A stretch of DNA of 64,000 bases from Hoeflea algicola. Lineage in GTDB: Bacteria; Pseudomonadota; Alphaproteobacteria; Rhizobiales; Rhizobiaceae. Each line of letters begins with the position of its first letter. Positions within the stretch are counted from its first letter, which is position 1. Below the pieces are notes generated by a model that worked only from the letters and a program-made list of their open reading frames with translations, ran no database searches and was not told the origin of the DNA. The position numbers and the translations under genes were made by a program. Shown one piece after another: positions 36,501 to 46,000 of the stretch. The stretch covers positions 124,001-188,000 of the forward strand of contig NZ_JAOVZR010000003.1 of NCBI RefSeq assembly GCF_026619415.1. The letters run 5' to 3'.

Positions 36501-38627
36501 CGGCTGCACCGCCTCCAGCGCCTCGACATTGCGCCTGTAGGCCGGGTCCAGCTCAGCGGCCGCTTCCGCGATCGCCAGTTTGTCGCGCACCTGGCCGGAC
36601 AGATAGGCGTCTGCGGTCTGCCAGGACTCATCCGCCGGATCGCGATAGATCGCGCTGCCAAGTCCCTCGATGACCGTGTCGCGATTCTCATGCAAAAGCT
36701 CGGCGATATGGTCAATATCGACATGGCCGCGTTCGTTGAGGACGACGGCCAGAGCGTCGGCGGCGCTGGTGATCACTGGCGGTGATGGCGGCGCAATCAC
36801 CCGTTCAGAAAAGATCGGGCCGGGCTTGGCGGTGTCGGTATCGAGATCGTAATTTTCTATGGAGGCGACCAGCCAGCAGTCCGGATCGTCGAGGAAGGGA
36901 TGCAAGTTCGGCCGGCGATGTGTTTCCCGGGTTTCGCCGGTCTCCTCATTCTCCGAGATCGACACCCTGGTGTGGTTGATCGGCCCGAAATCGCGCACGA
37001 AGCTCGACCAGGCGATACGCAGCTTCACCTGAAGACCGCGCCACGGCTGATCGATCTCTTGAGCCTTGAGAACCGCGCGCACCGCATCGCGGACCGGGAT
37101 CAGCTTCCTGACGATGTTGACCTGCTTTTCCGAGAAGCCATCTCCGGAACGGCCCTTGCGGACGGGAACCGGCGCGGGCATGCCGTCGAGTATCTGCATC
37201 AGCCCTTTCGGTGTGTCGAAGAAGAAACTCCCCTCGCGGACATGGGCGTCCCCAGGTCTGGCGACATCGGTCGGCGTCGCACCGACTTCGAGATCGAAAT
37301 CGATCTCTCCGGGTTCGCCGTCATAGAGCGCTTCCGGAAGAAGATAGATTGCGGCGTCCAACGCAGCTTTGAGATCGCCCTCACCTGCCAGGCAGGTATA
37401 GGTTTCGCCGAAAGGACCGGATGTGGTTGCGTGGTGGCCGAGCACATGATCGGGGTGATCGGCGAACCAGCGGTTGACCCTGATGGCCTCGCCGTCCTCG
37501 CTGGCGGGTGCAATCTCTGCCAGGTCCAGCCAGCTCGCGTTGCCCTGCAGCTCGCCGGGCTTGCGCTTGCGGAAGAACAGGATGTCGACGACGACGTCCG
37601 TTCCCGCATCCTGCCGGAAGCTGCCCTCGGGCAGGCGGATCGCCGCGATCAGATCGGCGGATTTGACGATATGTCCACGCGCTGTGGCGTCTGCCTTGTC
37701 CATCGCGCCCGACGATGTGACGAAGGCGGCGAGCGCACCGGGTTTCAAAAGATCGATCGACCGCGCGATGAAATAGTCGTGCAGCCGCAGTCCCAACGAC
37801 CGATAGGCACGGTCTGACCGCACGGTCCTGTCCGAGAAGGGCGGATTGCCGATGGCGAGATCGAAATGCGCCGGCAGATCGGTACGCGCGAAATCGCCTT
37901 CGATGATGCGGGCGACCGGCTGCAGGAACCCGGCAATCCGGGCTGTCACTGGATCGAGCTCGACGCCGGTGACGAATGAGGATGCGCGAAACGGCTCAGG
38001 CATCAGGGCCGGGAAGAGGCCCGTGCCGATGCCCGGTTCGAGGACGCGGCCACCACGCCATCCGAGTCGTTCAAGGCCCTTCCAGATCGTCCGGACGATG
38101 AACTCCGGCGTGAAATGGGCATATTGCGTGCAGCGGGCAAGCGAGGCGTAATCGGCCTCGTTCACGGCCTCCTGCAGCTCTTCACCAAGGTCTTCCCACC
38201 CCTTGCGGAAACCGTCCTCGCAGGGCCGGGAGAAGATCGCGTTGGCAAGATCGGAGGCGCCAAAGCCTGTGAAGCGAACAAGACGAGCCTGTTCCTCCGG
38301 CGTCGCGGGCCTGTCCTCGGCCGCGATTGTCGCAGCGAGCGAGATGGCGGCGAGATTGTCGCGCGCCCGGGCTCTCCAGCCCTTGGCGAGGTTCCGGCGA
38401 CCGGAAAGATGAAAATTGCTGCCGCGCTCGGGCGCTTCGGCGGCATGTCGTTCCGCAGGCTGCTGGCTCTTGGACCGGTTGGCCGCTGCCGCCGGCGGCG
38501 GTACGCCCCTGTCGGGTTCGATTTCTGGACTATCGGCAAAAGCGGTGACGCCGAAGCCAAGCCCGGAGGACAAGGCGTTCTGCGAACTGCCGAACATGTC
38601 GAGGGCGAAGCGGTCGTGGTCCGACAT
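33522..38627 (-). CDS. Giant methyltransferase/SF2 helicase plasmid protein
   Basis: A 1701-residue protein. The N-terminal third is an N6-adenine methylase: motif I VLEPGIGTGLFPAL and catalytic IGNPPFSDR near residue 260. The middle and C-terminal parts form a SNF2-like SF2 helicase: AHAVGAGKTMTMAAA near 895, Walker B IIVDEAQEFRK near 1050, GTPITNT, then ETMGTGVNAQLRLKALHHLD and motif VI IEQREGRIERQGNQ near 1404. The last 200 residues are coiled-coil-like. Proteins of this layout (DarB-like antirestriction factors and plasmid methylase/helicases) are thought to protect or process incoming DNA; the exact role is unknown. No N-terminal endonuclease motif was seen. It is upstream of the ParB-like gene, same direction. 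Confidence 0.88.
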   Translation of the reverse strand: MSDHDRFALDMFGSSQNALSSGLGFGVTAFADSPEIEPDRGVPPPAAAANRSKSQQPAERHAAEAPERGSNFHLSGRRNLAKGWRARARDNLAAISLAATIAAEDRPATPEEQARLVRFTGFGASDLANAIFSRPCEDGFRKGWEDLGEELQEAVNEADYASLARCTQYAHFTPEFIVRTIWKGLERLGWRGGRVLEPGIGTGLFPALMPEPFRASSFVTGVELDPVTARIAGFLQPVARIIEGDFARTDLPAHFDLAIGNPPFSDRTVRSDRAYRSLGLRLHDYFIARSIDLLKPGALAAFVTSSGAMDKADATARGHIVKSADLIAAIRLPEGSFRQDAGTDVVVDILFFRKRKPGELQGNASWLDLAEIAPASEDGEAIRVNRWFADHPDHVLGHHATTSGPFGETYTCLAGEGDLKAALDAAIYLLPEALYDGEPGEIDFDLEVGATPTDVARPGDAHVREGSFFFDTPKGLMQILDGMPAPVPVRKGRSGDGFSEKQVNIVRKLIPVRDAVRAVLKAQEIDQPWRGLQVKLRIAWSSFVRDFGPINHTRVSISENEETGETRETHRRPNLHPFLDDPDCWLVASIENYDLDTDTAKPGPIFSERVIAPPSPPVITSAADALAVVLNERGHVDIDHIAELLHENRDTVIEGLGSAIYRDPADESWQTADAYLSGQVRDKLAIAEAAAELDPAYRRNVEALEAVQPADLSPSEITARLGAPWIPASDVADFVKETMGPEIRIRHMPELASWTVDARMLAYRAEGTSEWGTKRRHAGELIADALNSRIPQIFDTVKDGDSERRVLNVVDTEAAKEKLTKIKTAFQTWVWSDPDRTDRLARVYNDRFNNIAPRSFNGDHLQLPGASGAFSLYGHQKRGIWRIISSGATYLAHAVGAGKTMTMAAAIMEQRRLGLISKAMLVVPGHCLAQAAREFLALYPTARILVADETNFSKDKRHRFLSRAATATWDAIIITHSAFKFIAVPAVFEKQMIEDELALYEDMLTRVESDDRVSRKRLERLKEGLKDRLESLATVKDDLLTISEIGVDQIIVDEAQEFRKLSFATNMSTLKGVDPNGSQRAWDLYVKSRFIETKNPGRALVLASGTPITNTLGEMFSVQRFLGFDALKERGLHEFDAWASTFGDVTTELELQPSGKYKPVSRFATFVNVPELIAMFRCFADVVLPEDLKQYVKIPAVSTGKRQIVTAKPTDDFKLYQHVLEARIKAIEKREGPAKPGDDILLSVITDGRHAAIDLRLVDPDNDNEPDNKLNKLIENSFRIWRKTGSNTYLTREGKPFDLPGAAQMIFSDLGTISVEKSRGFSAYRWIRDELVRLGVPASEIAFMQDYKKTEAKHRLFADVNAGKVRFLIGSSETMGTGVNAQLRLKALHHLDVPWLPSQIEQREGRIERQGNQHDEIDIFAYATEGSMDAQMWQNNERKARFIAAALSGDTSVRRLEDLGEGQANQFAMAKAIASGDQRLMQKAGLEADIARLERLRAAHRDDLFAVRRQIRNAERDIEHDTRRIVEIGKDIERRIPTAGDAFAMTVAGQSFTERKPAGRALMKEIMTLVHLREEDEKTIATIGGFDLVFSGQRVGQDDFQYDVTIARTGAETEIDLALTVTPLGAVSRIEHVLSGFEDERSQYRFRLDDAKRRWASYQSRQGGEFGFEDELAEKRQQLAKIEADLADEVLKERENAGEAA

Positions 38628-38714
38628 TGATGGTTTCTCCTGGATTGAGGGCGAACGAAGCCGCGCCGCCAGGGGACCCAGCGGCGTTGCCAGCGTGCGG
38701 ATTTGAAAGCGGAG

Positions 38715-39113
38715 TTAGCGGGTGATCAGCGAGAACGAGATCTCGTTCTCGGTGAGCTCGATCCCGAGATAGGACGCGGCGAAGTTCCGGGCGAAGCACG
38801 GAACTACGAGGTCGGCATCGATGAACTCGATGCCGTCATCTCCGCCGAAATGCCGGCTCTTGTAATCCCACCAGTCCGCATCGCCCTTGGGATGGCACTC
38901 GGTCGAATAGATGACGAGCGGTGTCTCACCCTCGGCGAGCTTGCCGTTGGAGATGATGTAGACGCCCTCGTCGCCAACGAGCCAGAAACCGGACTTTTCG
39001 CCCTCGCCTAGCCTGGTGCCGTAATACGGATTGCGGAAGCCGCCATTGGCGGCCGCATCTTCTTCGCCGCGCGCGATGACCTTGCGCACCGCAATTATTG
39101 GAAATGTGAACAT
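38715..39113 (-). CDS. DUF3085 family protein
   Basis: A 132-residue protein with the family's NPYYGTRLGEGEKSGFWLVG, DEGVYIISNGKL and a WWDYKSRHFGGDDGIEFID region. The start is ATG 39113, where similarity begins (MFTFPIIAV). The family is confined mainly to plasmids and mobile elements of alphaproteobacteria; function unknown. Eight bases separate it from the upstream DUF1419 gene, so both are one transcript. Confidence 0.85.
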   Translation of the reverse strand: MFTFPIIAVRKVIARGEEDAAANGGFRNPYYGTRLGEGEKSGFWLVGDEGVYIISNGKLAEGETPLVIYSTECHPKGDADWWDYKSRHFGGDDGIEFIDADLVVPCFARNFAASYLGIELTENEISFSLITR

Positions 39114-39121
39114 AGCGAACC

Positions 39122-39718
39122 TCACGCGGCGACTGGCAGCGGAAGGTGCCGCAAATGAACGGGCAGCTTTTCCGCGATCTGCGCGTCGGTCAGGTGGTCG
39201 AGCAGCTGAAAGCTGGTCCCCGGGCGACCATAAACGACGACCTTGCGTTTGCCGCGATGTTCGGGACGGAAGTCCGCGCCGGCATAGCCGCGGTAATCGT
39301 CATGAGTGTCGCTCCAGATATGCTCGATGCGCTCGTCGCGGGTCATCGCCGTGACCGGCCGGCGCTCGCGCTCAACGATGGCATCACGCATTTCGTAGGG
39401 CGAGCGCGGATCGGACAGGTCGCAATAGGCGTGGAAGAACCGGGTCACGCCATTGATACCGAGCGTATAGAAGACGCTGGTGATGCTGCCGGTCAGGAAT
39501 TCGCGCATGGCGAACATCTCGCCGCGCATCCAGAGCGGCGGGATGATTTCGAGCATATAGTCATGCTCGGCACGGGCGATTTCGAACCATTCGCCAGCGT
39601 AAAGCGCGCTGTCGTCGTTCTGCCGGCGATTGGGCCGTTGGGCATGGCGGTCGAAGAGTCTGAACATCTGCTGGCGGTCGGCGATTCCGAAATAGATCTT
39701 GCGGATGGGAGAGGTCAT
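39122..39718 (-). CDS. DUF1419 family protein
   Basis: A 198-residue protein beginning MTSPIRKIYFGIADRQQMFR and containing GEWFEIARAEHDYMLEIIPP and LWMRGEMFAMREFLTGSITS, the DUF1419 hallmarks. It has no known enzyme motif or membrane segment. It is commonly found beside DUF3085 and TOPRIM genes on rhizobial plasmids, as here. Confidence 0.88.
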   Translation of the reverse strand: MTSPIRKIYFGIADRQQMFRLFDRHAQRPNRRQNDDSALYAGEWFEIARAEHDYMLEIIPPLWMRGEMFAMREFLTGSITSVFYTLGINGVTRFFHAYCDLSDPRSPYEMRDAIVERERRPVTAMTRDERIEHIWSDTHDDYRGYAGADFRPEHRGKRKVVVYGRPGTSFQLLDHLTDAQIAEKLPVHLRHLPLPVAA

Positions 39719-39919
39719 GGCGGGCTCCTTCGGGGCCTGTCCCGGGCTGGAGCGCGGTGCACCCTGTCGGCATCACCATCTTCTTCAGCCCTTCCGGACC
39801 CCTTTCCGCGGCCGTCTCTCCGTCCGGCCGGGTCAAGGGCCGGCTTCAGCCGGGCGGAGCTTCACCCTTGAGGCGGACGGCGGGCATGCGGCACGCCGCC
39901 TTCTTCCTCTCTCTTCTTC

Positions 39920-40813
39920 TCATCCCCTCTTTTTCAGACTGGCGTTCCAGTCATCTGTCGGCGGTCTGAGGCGCTGCCAGTTGCAGCCTTTCTCATCGGC
40001 GAGGCCCCGCAGACGTTCGGCAAACGTCTCGCCCTGGCTGTTGGCGTCGGTGGCGGCGACCAAGAGAACGTCCGGGCGGGCGGCAAGCCCGCGAAGGGCG
40101 GCTTCGGTCGATGGCGACCAGCCACCGCCGGTGCTGAGATAAAGCGTTCCGGGCGACGAACGTTCGATCGCCGCAAGGCTCATGGCGTCGATCGCCGCCT
40201 CGGTTACGCAAAGCCGCTGCGCATCGGGGGGGCCAAGCCGAAAGAGGACCTTGGCCCCGCCGGTCGCAAAACCACGCCAATCGGGCCCCCGTTCTTCCCA
40301 GCCGGTGATGCGACCGGCCTCGTCGATATGACCAGCCCACATGCTGCCTCTCGGGCCTTCGCGAAGGATATCCAGGGCGATGGCTTGCCTTAGAACCGGT
40401 TCGGGTATGCCGCGCTGGTCGCGCAGATAGCGCCATGTTGCCGACCCACGCCACGGCTTGCGGCGGTTCTGCCAGAGTTCCGCGACCGTCTGGTCCGGCG
40501 CCCGCTCCTTCGCATGACGGGTCCAGGCGGGCACGGACGGCGTGAAGCCGATGAGATCGGCGACGACATAGAGGGCGGCGGCAAACGGGAGTCCGTCGAG
40601 ATGTTCAACAAGGCCGAACACGTCACCCTTGGCGTCCGACAGAGGATCGAACCAGCCCTTGCCGTCATGAATGACGATGATGATGTCGCCGCTGCGGCGG
40701 TACTTGACCGCTTTTCGAGTGCTCTCCTTCAGATCGACGGCAAAGCCGGCGGTTTCCAGCACAGCCGCGCATGCCACCTTGTCCCTCAGCTCTTCAAGTT
40801 CAGCTTTTTCCAT
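39920..40813 (-). CDS. DUF3991/TOPRIM-domain protein
   Basis: A 297-residue protein with an N-terminal CHC2-like/DUF3991 region (ELRDKVACAAVLETAGFAVD, GWFDPLSDAKGDVFGLVEHL, YLRDQRGIPEPVL) and a C-terminal TOPRIM domain: LCVTEAAIDAMSLAAI with the conserved Glu, and LLVAATDANSQGE in place of the usual DxD (Asp-x-Asn). These resemble truncated DnaG-like primases or nickases carried by plasmids; priming of the transferred strand is a reasonable guess. 200 bases separate it from the DUF1419 gene. Confidence 0.85.
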   Translation of the reverse strand: MEKAELEELRDKVACAAVLETAGFAVDLKESTRKAVKYRRSGDIIIVIHDGKGWFDPLSDAKGDVFGLVEHLDGLPFAAALYVVADLIGFTPSVPAWTRHAKERAPDQTVAELWQNRRKPWRGSATWRYLRDQRGIPEPVLRQAIALDILREGPRGSMWAGHIDEAGRITGWEERGPDWRGFATGGAKVLFRLGPPDAQRLCVTEAAIDAMSLAAIERSSPGTLYLSTGGGWSPSTEAALRGLAARPDVLLVAATDANSQGETFAERLRGLADEKGCNWQRLRPPTDDWNASLKKRG

Positions 40814-41360
40814 TCGCTCTCCGCGTTTCGTGCGGTCCTCTGTTCAGGTTTCCGTGCCCTCAGTTTTGGGGGCGGGACCCGGAGGCCGCGAAGAGCAAGG
40901 CAGGACAAGGGCGCGGCTGGCAAGCCGGCATTTGTGCCGGGATCGTCAGATACAGCCAGGCGCGGCGCCAGCTTCCCTTGCCGGCCGACGTACGCAAGCG
41001 GCATGGAGGTTGGCAGCCCTCCTCCTCCATTTCGCGTCATGCCGAGGAACTGTTCTTCGGTGAACCGTGATCGCTTCATTGCCTGACTCCTTTCTTTAGG
41101 TACCGGCTACCCAAAGGATGAGAACATCTCAGAGAACAGGTCACCGTCACCGCGTGGCTTTGCCTGTCGGACTATCTGTAAGGTTCGGCTGCTGTCGGCG
41201 TCTATCTAATACAGGAACCGTTGAACCGGATTTGTTGTGCCACGCAAATGGAGAAATTGAGGATGAAATCGAGTGCCTATAGTTGGTCATCTTGCCCGCA
41301 CGGAAGTACGAATTTCGAGCATGAACAGAGCGCATCGTCTGTATGGGGAGGTAATTTGGG
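40814..41360. other. Boundary region between plasmid backbone genes and the arginine/copper island
   Basis: No complete gene in 547 bases. GC-rich dyads (CAAGCCGGCATTTGTGCCGGGATC near 40920) are followed by an IS3-family end (41038-41143) and then about 215 bases of lower-GC sequence up to the DUF2933 gene, with no recognised operator. GGGAGGTAATTTGGG just before 41361 provides the ribosome site. Confidence 0.5.
41038..41143 (-). mobile_element. Remnant end of an IS3-family element (IS407-like)
   Basis: Reverse strand from 41143: TGACCTGTTCTCTGAGATGT, then GGGTAGCCGGTACC and a start codon (41079) for MKRSRFTEEQFLGM, the standard opening of IS3-family OrfA (MKRSRFTEEQI-G). The frame loses similarity after about 14 residues, so only the left end of the element survives. 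It lies exactly where gene content changes. Confidence 0.7.
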
Positions 41361-41615
41361 ATGACCGACCCTGACCATTCAAAGCACAAACCAGCGCCGG
41401 CGCCAAGCTTCTGGAAATCACGCGTAGGCGCTACATTGATCGTATTTCTGGCGATCGCGGCAGTACTGCTCGGTTTTGAACACCGCCTCCATATCTTTAC
41501 GGGTAATGGCCTGATTGTCACTTTTTTGCTTGGCTCTATCGTGATGCACTTCTTCATGCATGGCGGCCACGGGGGAGGCGGGCATGGCGGCAAGCACGGT
41601 GGCGATAAGTCATGA
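41361..41615 (+). CDS. DUF2933 small membrane protein
   Basis: An 84-residue protein with two hydrophobic segments (ATLIVFLAIAAVLLGFEH and GLIVTFLLGSIVMHFFMH) and a His/Gly-rich tail (HGGHGGGGHGGKHGG). This is the DUF2933 pattern, often found with metal-resistance genes; the His-rich tail could bind metal. Its stop overlaps the next start (ATGA at 41612-41615), so the two are co-translated. Confidence 0.8.
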   Translation: MTDPDHSKHKPAPAPSFWKSRVGATLIVFLAIAAVLLGFEHRLHIFTGNGLIVTFLLGSIVMHFFMHGGHGGGGHGGKHGGDKS

Positions 41616-42421
41616 GCGATGTCTCCTCCTCATACGGTCTATGGTTCTTTGCCTTCCTCAACGCTGCCATATTCATCATTTTTGCCTTCAGCTTCTTCAA
41701 GCCGCAGACCACCCGCGACTGGCGCAGCTTTGGTGCGTTCAGCGCCTTCCTGGTGGCGTTGTTCTCCGAAATGTATGGCTTCCCTCTGACCATTTATTTG
41801 CTGTCGGGCTGGTTGCAGACCAGCTATCCTGGCGTCGACTGGTTCTCACACGATGCAGGACATCTGCCGGAGATGATGTTCGGCTGGCAGGCAAATCCGC
41901 ATTTCGGGCCGTTCCATTTTCTCAGTTTTGTGTTGATCGGCGGCGGCTTCTGGCTGATTTCCGCCGCATGGCCAGTGCTGTATGCGGCACAGCGCAAAGG
42001 CGAACTCGCCACGACTGGGCTTTATGCCCGCATGCGCCATCCACAATATGCGGGCTTTGCCTTGGTCTTGACCGGATTCTTGGTGCAGTGGCCGACGCTC
42101 CTGACACTGGCGATGTATCCCTTCTTGATCTGGATGTACGCCCGCCTGGCCCGCACGGAGGAGCAGGAAACCCGCGAGCGGTTTGGCACGGTCTTCGAGG
42201 ACTATGCCCGGCGCGTCCCGGCCTTTTTCCGGCTCTGGGGTCAACGCCCAGACAATCACATTGACAAACGAGGACAAAGCAATGGTAACCGAACCAGCCA
42301 AGACAGAACAACAGTCCGGAAATCTCGCGTCCCGTTTCCCGACAGCCTACACCATTTTGTTCCTGCTCATCGTATTGGTAGCAGCGCTGACTTGGATCAT
42401 TCCCGCGGGCAAATACGATAG
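41612..42421 (+). CDS. Isoprenylcysteine methyltransferase-like membrane protein with an altered C-terminus
   Basis: A multi-pass membrane protein; the C-terminal half has the ICMT/NnrU signature LATTGLYARMRHPQYAGFAL, then RLARTEEQETRERFG and FEDYARRVPAFFRLW. Similarity ends at FFRLW near residue 208. The frame then continues about 60 residues through the ribosome site and first 140 bases of the next gene, with Arg/Ser/His-rich, unnatural sequence. I infer that the original stop was lost when the arginine operon was joined at about 42240. Membrane-bound methylation is the family role; the substrate here is unknown. Confidence 0.75.
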   Translation: MSDVSSSYGLWFFAFLNAAIFIIFAFSFFKPQTTRDWRSFGAFSAFLVALFSEMYGFPLTIYLLSGWLQTSYPGVDWFSHDAGHLPEMMFGWQANPHFGPFHFLSFVLIGGGFWLISAAWPVLYAAQRKGELATTGLYARMRHPQYAGFALVLTGFLVQWPTLLTLAMYPFLIWMYARLARTEEQETRERFGTVFEDYARRVPAFFRLWGQRPDNHIDKRGQSNGNRTSQDRTTVRKSRVPFPDSLHHFVPAHRIGSSADLDHSRGQIR

Positions 42422-43727
42422 AGTGATGAACGATGCCGTGGGGCGTGAAGTCGCCGTGGCAGGAACCTACAAAACTGTCGAGGCCAATCCTCAAGGCTTC
42501 TTTGATGTCCTGCTCGCCCCGACGGCAGGGTTCTACAACCCGGGCAGCTATGCCGCCAACGCCATCGATGTGGCGCTATTCGTTTTGTTTCTGGGTGGCT
42601 TTCTGGGAGTCGTAAACGCCACCGGATCAATTGATGTCGGGATCAGGGCTGCAATGCGCAAAATGACAGGGCGCGAGGTCTGGATGATTCCGATCCTGAT
42701 GTCGCTCTTTGCACTTGGCGGCACCACTTATGGCATGGCCGAGGAAACGCTGGCCTTCTATGCGCTGTTGATCCCGGTAATGATGGTTGCAGGGTTCGAC
42801 GCGCTGACCGGGGTTTCGATCATCCTGATTGGCGCAGGGATCGGCACGCTGGGGTCCACGATCAATCCCTTCGCCACCGTGATAGCGTCGAACGCGGCGG
42901 GTGTGGCATTTACAGATGGTCTGGTCGTGCGCTTGGTATTGCTGCTCGGCGGGCTTGCGATCTGTGTGGCCTATGTCATGCGCTACGCGATGCGGGTGAA
43001 GGCTGATCCGGCCCGTTCTGTCGTTGCAGCCCAGGCCGATGGTAACAAACAGGCCTTTCTGTCCGGCGGTAATGAGACCGAGGCGGACCGGCTCAGCGGC
43101 ACGCAATCGGTGATCCTGATCCTGTTCGCGGCGACTTTTGTCGCGTTGATCTGGGGTGTTTCCTCGCAAGGCTGGTGGATGGCGCAGATGGGTGCGCTAT
43201 TCCTGGGCATGGCCATTCTAATTGGGCTGATTGCGCGGATGGGCGAGAAGCGCCTGACCGCGAACTTTGTCGATGGCGCACGCGACCTTCTGGGTGTGGC
43301 ACTAATCATCGGTCTAGCCCGCGGCATCGTCGTTATAATGGAACAGGGCCTGATTGCCGACACGATTTTGAACAGTGCGGCGCAAACCGTAGGTGGGTTG
43401 CCGGAACTGGCCTTCATCAACCTGATGTTCTGGATCGAGGTCGCGATGAGCTTTCTGGTCCCATCCTCGTCGGGCCTCGCGGTTCTGTCGATGCCGATCA
43501 TGGCGCCGCTTGCAGACTTCGCCGGAGTTTCCCGCGATCTGGTGGTCACCGCCTATCAATCGGCCAGCGGCCTGGTGAACCTGATCACGCCGACCTCGGC
43601 CGTGGTCATCGGCGGGCTGGCTATCGGGCGCGTTCCTTATGACCGCTGGATTGTTTTTGTGTGGCCGCTTCTGCTGATCCTGACGATCTTTATCTCGGCC
43701 GTGCTCAGCATCGCCGCAATCCTATGA
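42282..43727 (+). CDS. arcD: YfcC/ArcD-type transporter, probable arginine/ornithine antiporter
   Basis: A 481-residue transporter of the YfcC/DcuC-like family with about 12 hydrophobic segments. Recognisable parts are [13 protein letters not shown] near the N-terminus, [40 protein letters not shown] and the C-terminal [23 protein letters not shown] 42282 has a GAGGA ribosome site; the frame is open further upstream inside the previous gene. The position directly before arcA-arcB-arcC indicates arginine/ornithine exchange for the deiminase pathway, although related carriers move other substrates. Confidence 0.8.
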   Translation: MVTEPAKTEQQSGNLASRFPTAYTILFLLIVLVAALTWIIPAGKYDRVMNDAVGREVAVAGTYKTVEANPQGFFDVLLAPTAGFYNPGSYAANAIDVALFVLFLGGFLGVVNATGSIDVGIRAAMRKMTGREVWMIPILMSLFALGGTTYGMAEETLAFYALLIPVMMVAGFDALTGVSIILIGAGIGTLGSTINPFATVIASNAAGVAFTDGLVVRLVLLLGGLAICVAYVMRYAMRVKADPARSVVAAQADGNKQAFLSGGNETEADRLSGTQSVILILFAATFVALIWGVSSQGWWMAQMGALFLGMAILIGLIARMGEKRLTANFVDGARDLLGVALIIGLARGIVVIMEQGLIADTILNSAAQTVGGLPELAFINLMFWIEVAMSFLVPSSSGLAVLSMPIMAPLADFAGVSRDLVVTAYQSASGLVNLITPTSAVVIGGLAIGRVPYDRWIVFVWPLLLILTIFISAVLSIAAIL

Positions 43728-43746
43728 TATAATCGGAGTTTCCAAC

Positions 43747-44976
43747 ATGACAACCCACGCTCTTGGCGTCCATTCCGAAACCGGCAGGTTGCGGCAGGTT
43801 ATTGTCTGCCGCCCCGGCCTTGCGCATCGCCGATTGACGCCTTCGAATGCACAATCGCTGCTGTTTGACGATGTCTTCTGGGTCAAGCAGGCGCAGAAGG
43901 ACCACGATGTCTTCTCAACAACAATGCGCAACGAAGGCATCGAGGTTCTGGATGTGAACGTCTTGCTTGCCGAGGTTCTGGATATTCCGGAAGCTCGGGC
44001 CTGGGTGCTGGACCACCGGATCAGCACTAATGATGTTGGCACCGGGATGCTGGACGAACTTCGGGCCTGGATGAACGAGTTGCCGGGCGCAAAGCTGGCC
44101 GAGCATCTGATCGGCGGGCTCGAAGTTGGCGACCTGCCGTTCGAACCGTCCGGTCTGTTCGGCAGCTATCTGGGGCCGAATGGATTCATCCTGCCGCCGC
44201 TACCCAACTTTCTGTTTACCCGCGACAACAGCGCCTGGATCTATGGCGGCGTGTCTTTGAACCCAATGTTTTGGCCCGCACGCAAGCCCGAAACATTGCT
44301 GACCGCTGCAGTTTACCGGTTCCACCCTAAATTTGCAGACAAGACCACGGTGCATTGGGGCGATCCGACGGTGGATCACGGGCTTGCCACCGTCGAAGGC
44401 GGCGACGTGATGCCGGTGGGCAATGGAACTGTGCTGATCGGCATGGGTGAGCGATCCTCGCCACAGGGCATCGGCCTTTTGGCCACGGCGCTGTTTGCCA
44501 AAGGCGTAGCAGAGCGTGTGATTGCCTGTCAGTTGCCAAAGAGCCGTTCCGCCATGCATCTGGACACGGTGTTCACGCTGTGTGGGGGCGATGTGGTGAC
44601 AAGCTTCAAAGAGGTTGCCGACGAAATAACCTGTTTTGATCTGCGTCCAACCGAGAGCAAAGCGCCGCTTCAATTCCGGCGTGACGACCGGCCTCTGTTC
44701 GAGGTGGTTGCGGAGGTCTTGCACCTGCCGAAACTGACGGTCGTTCCCACCGGCGGCCATGACCAGGCCGAGCGTTCGCGCGAACAATGGAACGACGGCA
44801 ACAATGTGCTGGCGCTGCGGCCAGGCGTCGTCGTCGGCTATGACCGCAACGACGATACCAATGCAGCGTTGAAGGCCGCCGGGATCGAGGTTCTGGCGAT
44901 CCCCGGCGCCGAACTTGGTCGGGGCCGGGGCGGCAGCCATTGCATGAGCTGCCCTACCATCCGTGATGCCGAATGA
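43747..44976 (+). CDS. arcA: Arginine deiminase
   Basis: Cytosolic enzyme converting arginine to citrulline and ammonia, the first step of the ATP-yielding arginine deiminase pathway. Family motifs are [16 protein letters not shown] at the N-terminus, [44 protein letters not shown], and the catalytic Cys399 in [13 protein letters not shown]. 409 residues is standard. The gene follows the transporter by 19 bases and precedes arcB by 20 bases. Confidence 0.97.
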   Translation: MTTHALGVHSETGRLRQVIVCRPGLAHRRLTPSNAQSLLFDDVFWVKQAQKDHDVFSTTMRNEGIEVLDVNVLLAEVLDIPEARAWVLDHRISTNDVGTGMLDELRAWMNELPGAKLAEHLIGGLEVGDLPFEPSGLFGSYLGPNGFILPPLPNFLFTRDNSAWIYGGVSLNPMFWPARKPETLLTAAVYRFHPKFADKTTVHWGDPTVDHGLATVEGGDVMPVGNGTVLIGMGERSSPQGIGLLATALFAKGVAERVIACQLPKSRSAMHLDTVFTLCGGDVVTSFKEVADEITCFDLRPTESKAPLQFRRDDRPLFEVVAEVLHLPKLTVVPTGGHDQAERSREQWNDGNNVLALRPGVVVGYDRNDDTNAALKAAGIEVLAIPGAELGRGRGGSHCMSCPTIRDAE

Positions 44977-44996
44977 CCACGTGAAAGGATTACACA

Positions 44997-45998
44997 ATGA
45001 GCTTTAATCTCAAGAACCGCAGTTTCCTGACTTTGCGTGACTTCAAACCCGCCGAGATCGGGTTTCTCTTGAAACTCGCCGCCGACCTGAAGGCCGCTAA
45101 ATATACAGGCACCGAGCAGCCGGGCTTGAAAGGCAAGGAAATTGCTTTGATTTTTGAGAAAGACAGCACCCGAACTCGTGTCGGGTTCGAAGTCGCGGCG
45201 CATGATCAGGGCGCGACGGTCACCTATCTCGGACCATCAGGCAGCCATATCGGCCACAAGGAAAGCGTCAAGGACACCGCCCGCGTGCTGGGCCGGGTCT
45301 ATGATGCCATCGAATATCGAGGTTTCGGTCAGCAGATCGTCGAGCAGCTGGCCGAGTTTTCAGGTGTACCGGTTTACAATGGCCTTACGGACGAATTTCA
45401 CCCAACGCAGATCCTGGCTGATTTTCTGACCATGTCGGAACACAGTGACAAGCCGATGCGCGAAATATCCTACGCGTTTCTGGGTGACGCAAAGAACAAC
45501 ATGGGCGACAGTCTGCTTATTGGTGGGGCCAAGATGGGTATGGATGTGCGGCTTTGTGCGCCCAAGGCCTGCTGGCCCACAAAAGAGATCCAAGCGGAAG
45601 CGCAGGCTATTGCCTCTGAGACCGGCGCTCGGATCACACTCACCGATGATGTGGACAAGGCCGTCCTGGGCGTCGATTTTGTCTATACCGATGTCTGGCT
45701 GTCCATGGGCGAGGCCAAGGAAAAATGGGCCGAGCGGATTGAGTTGCTGATGCCCTATCAGGTCAACGCCGACGTGATGCAGAAGACCGGCAATCCGCGC
45801 GCCAAATTCATGCATTGCCTGCCTGCGTTCCACAACACCGAAACCGCTGTCGGCAAGGACATCGAGGCAAAATTCGGCATCTCTGCGATGGAGGTGACGG
45901 ACGAAGTGTTTGAGAGCTCCGCATCGATTGTCTTTGACCAAGCTGAGAACCGGATGCACACGATTAAGGCCGTTCTCGTCGCCACATTGGGGAGCTAG
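44997..45998 (+). CDS. arcB: Catabolic ornithine carbamoyltransferase
   Basis: Splits citrulline into ornithine and carbamoyl phosphate. The carbamoyl-phosphate-binding STRTR ([19 protein letters not shown]), the [12 protein letters not shown] loop, [15 protein letters not shown] and the active-site FMHCLPAFH are all present. At 333 residues it is of normal length. The context between arcA and arcC indicates the catabolic rather than the biosynthetic (ArgF) enzyme. A GAAAGGA site precedes the start. Confidence 0.97.
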   Translation: MSFNLKNRSFLTLRDFKPAEIGFLLKLAADLKAAKYTGTEQPGLKGKEIALIFEKDSTRTRVGFEVAAHDQGATVTYLGPSGSHIGHKESVKDTARVLGRVYDAIEYRGFGQQIVEQLAEFSGVPVYNGLTDEFHPTQILADFLTMSEHSDKPMREISYAFLGDAKNNMGDSLLIGGAKMGMDVRLCAPKACWPTKEIQAEAQAIASETGARITLTDDVDKAVLGVDFVYTDVWLSMGEAKEKWAERIELLMPYQVNADVMQKTGNPRAKFMHCLPAFHNTETAVGKDIEAKFGISAMEVTDEVFESSASIVFDQAENRMHTIKAVLVATLGS

Positions 45999-46000
45999 AG

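Noticed and set aside
41147..41360. Anaerobic (FNR/Anr) box upstream of the arginine operon
   Set aside because: A TTGAG-N4-AATCG-like stretch is present, but it does not match the TTGAT-N4-ATCAA dyad closely enough to call.
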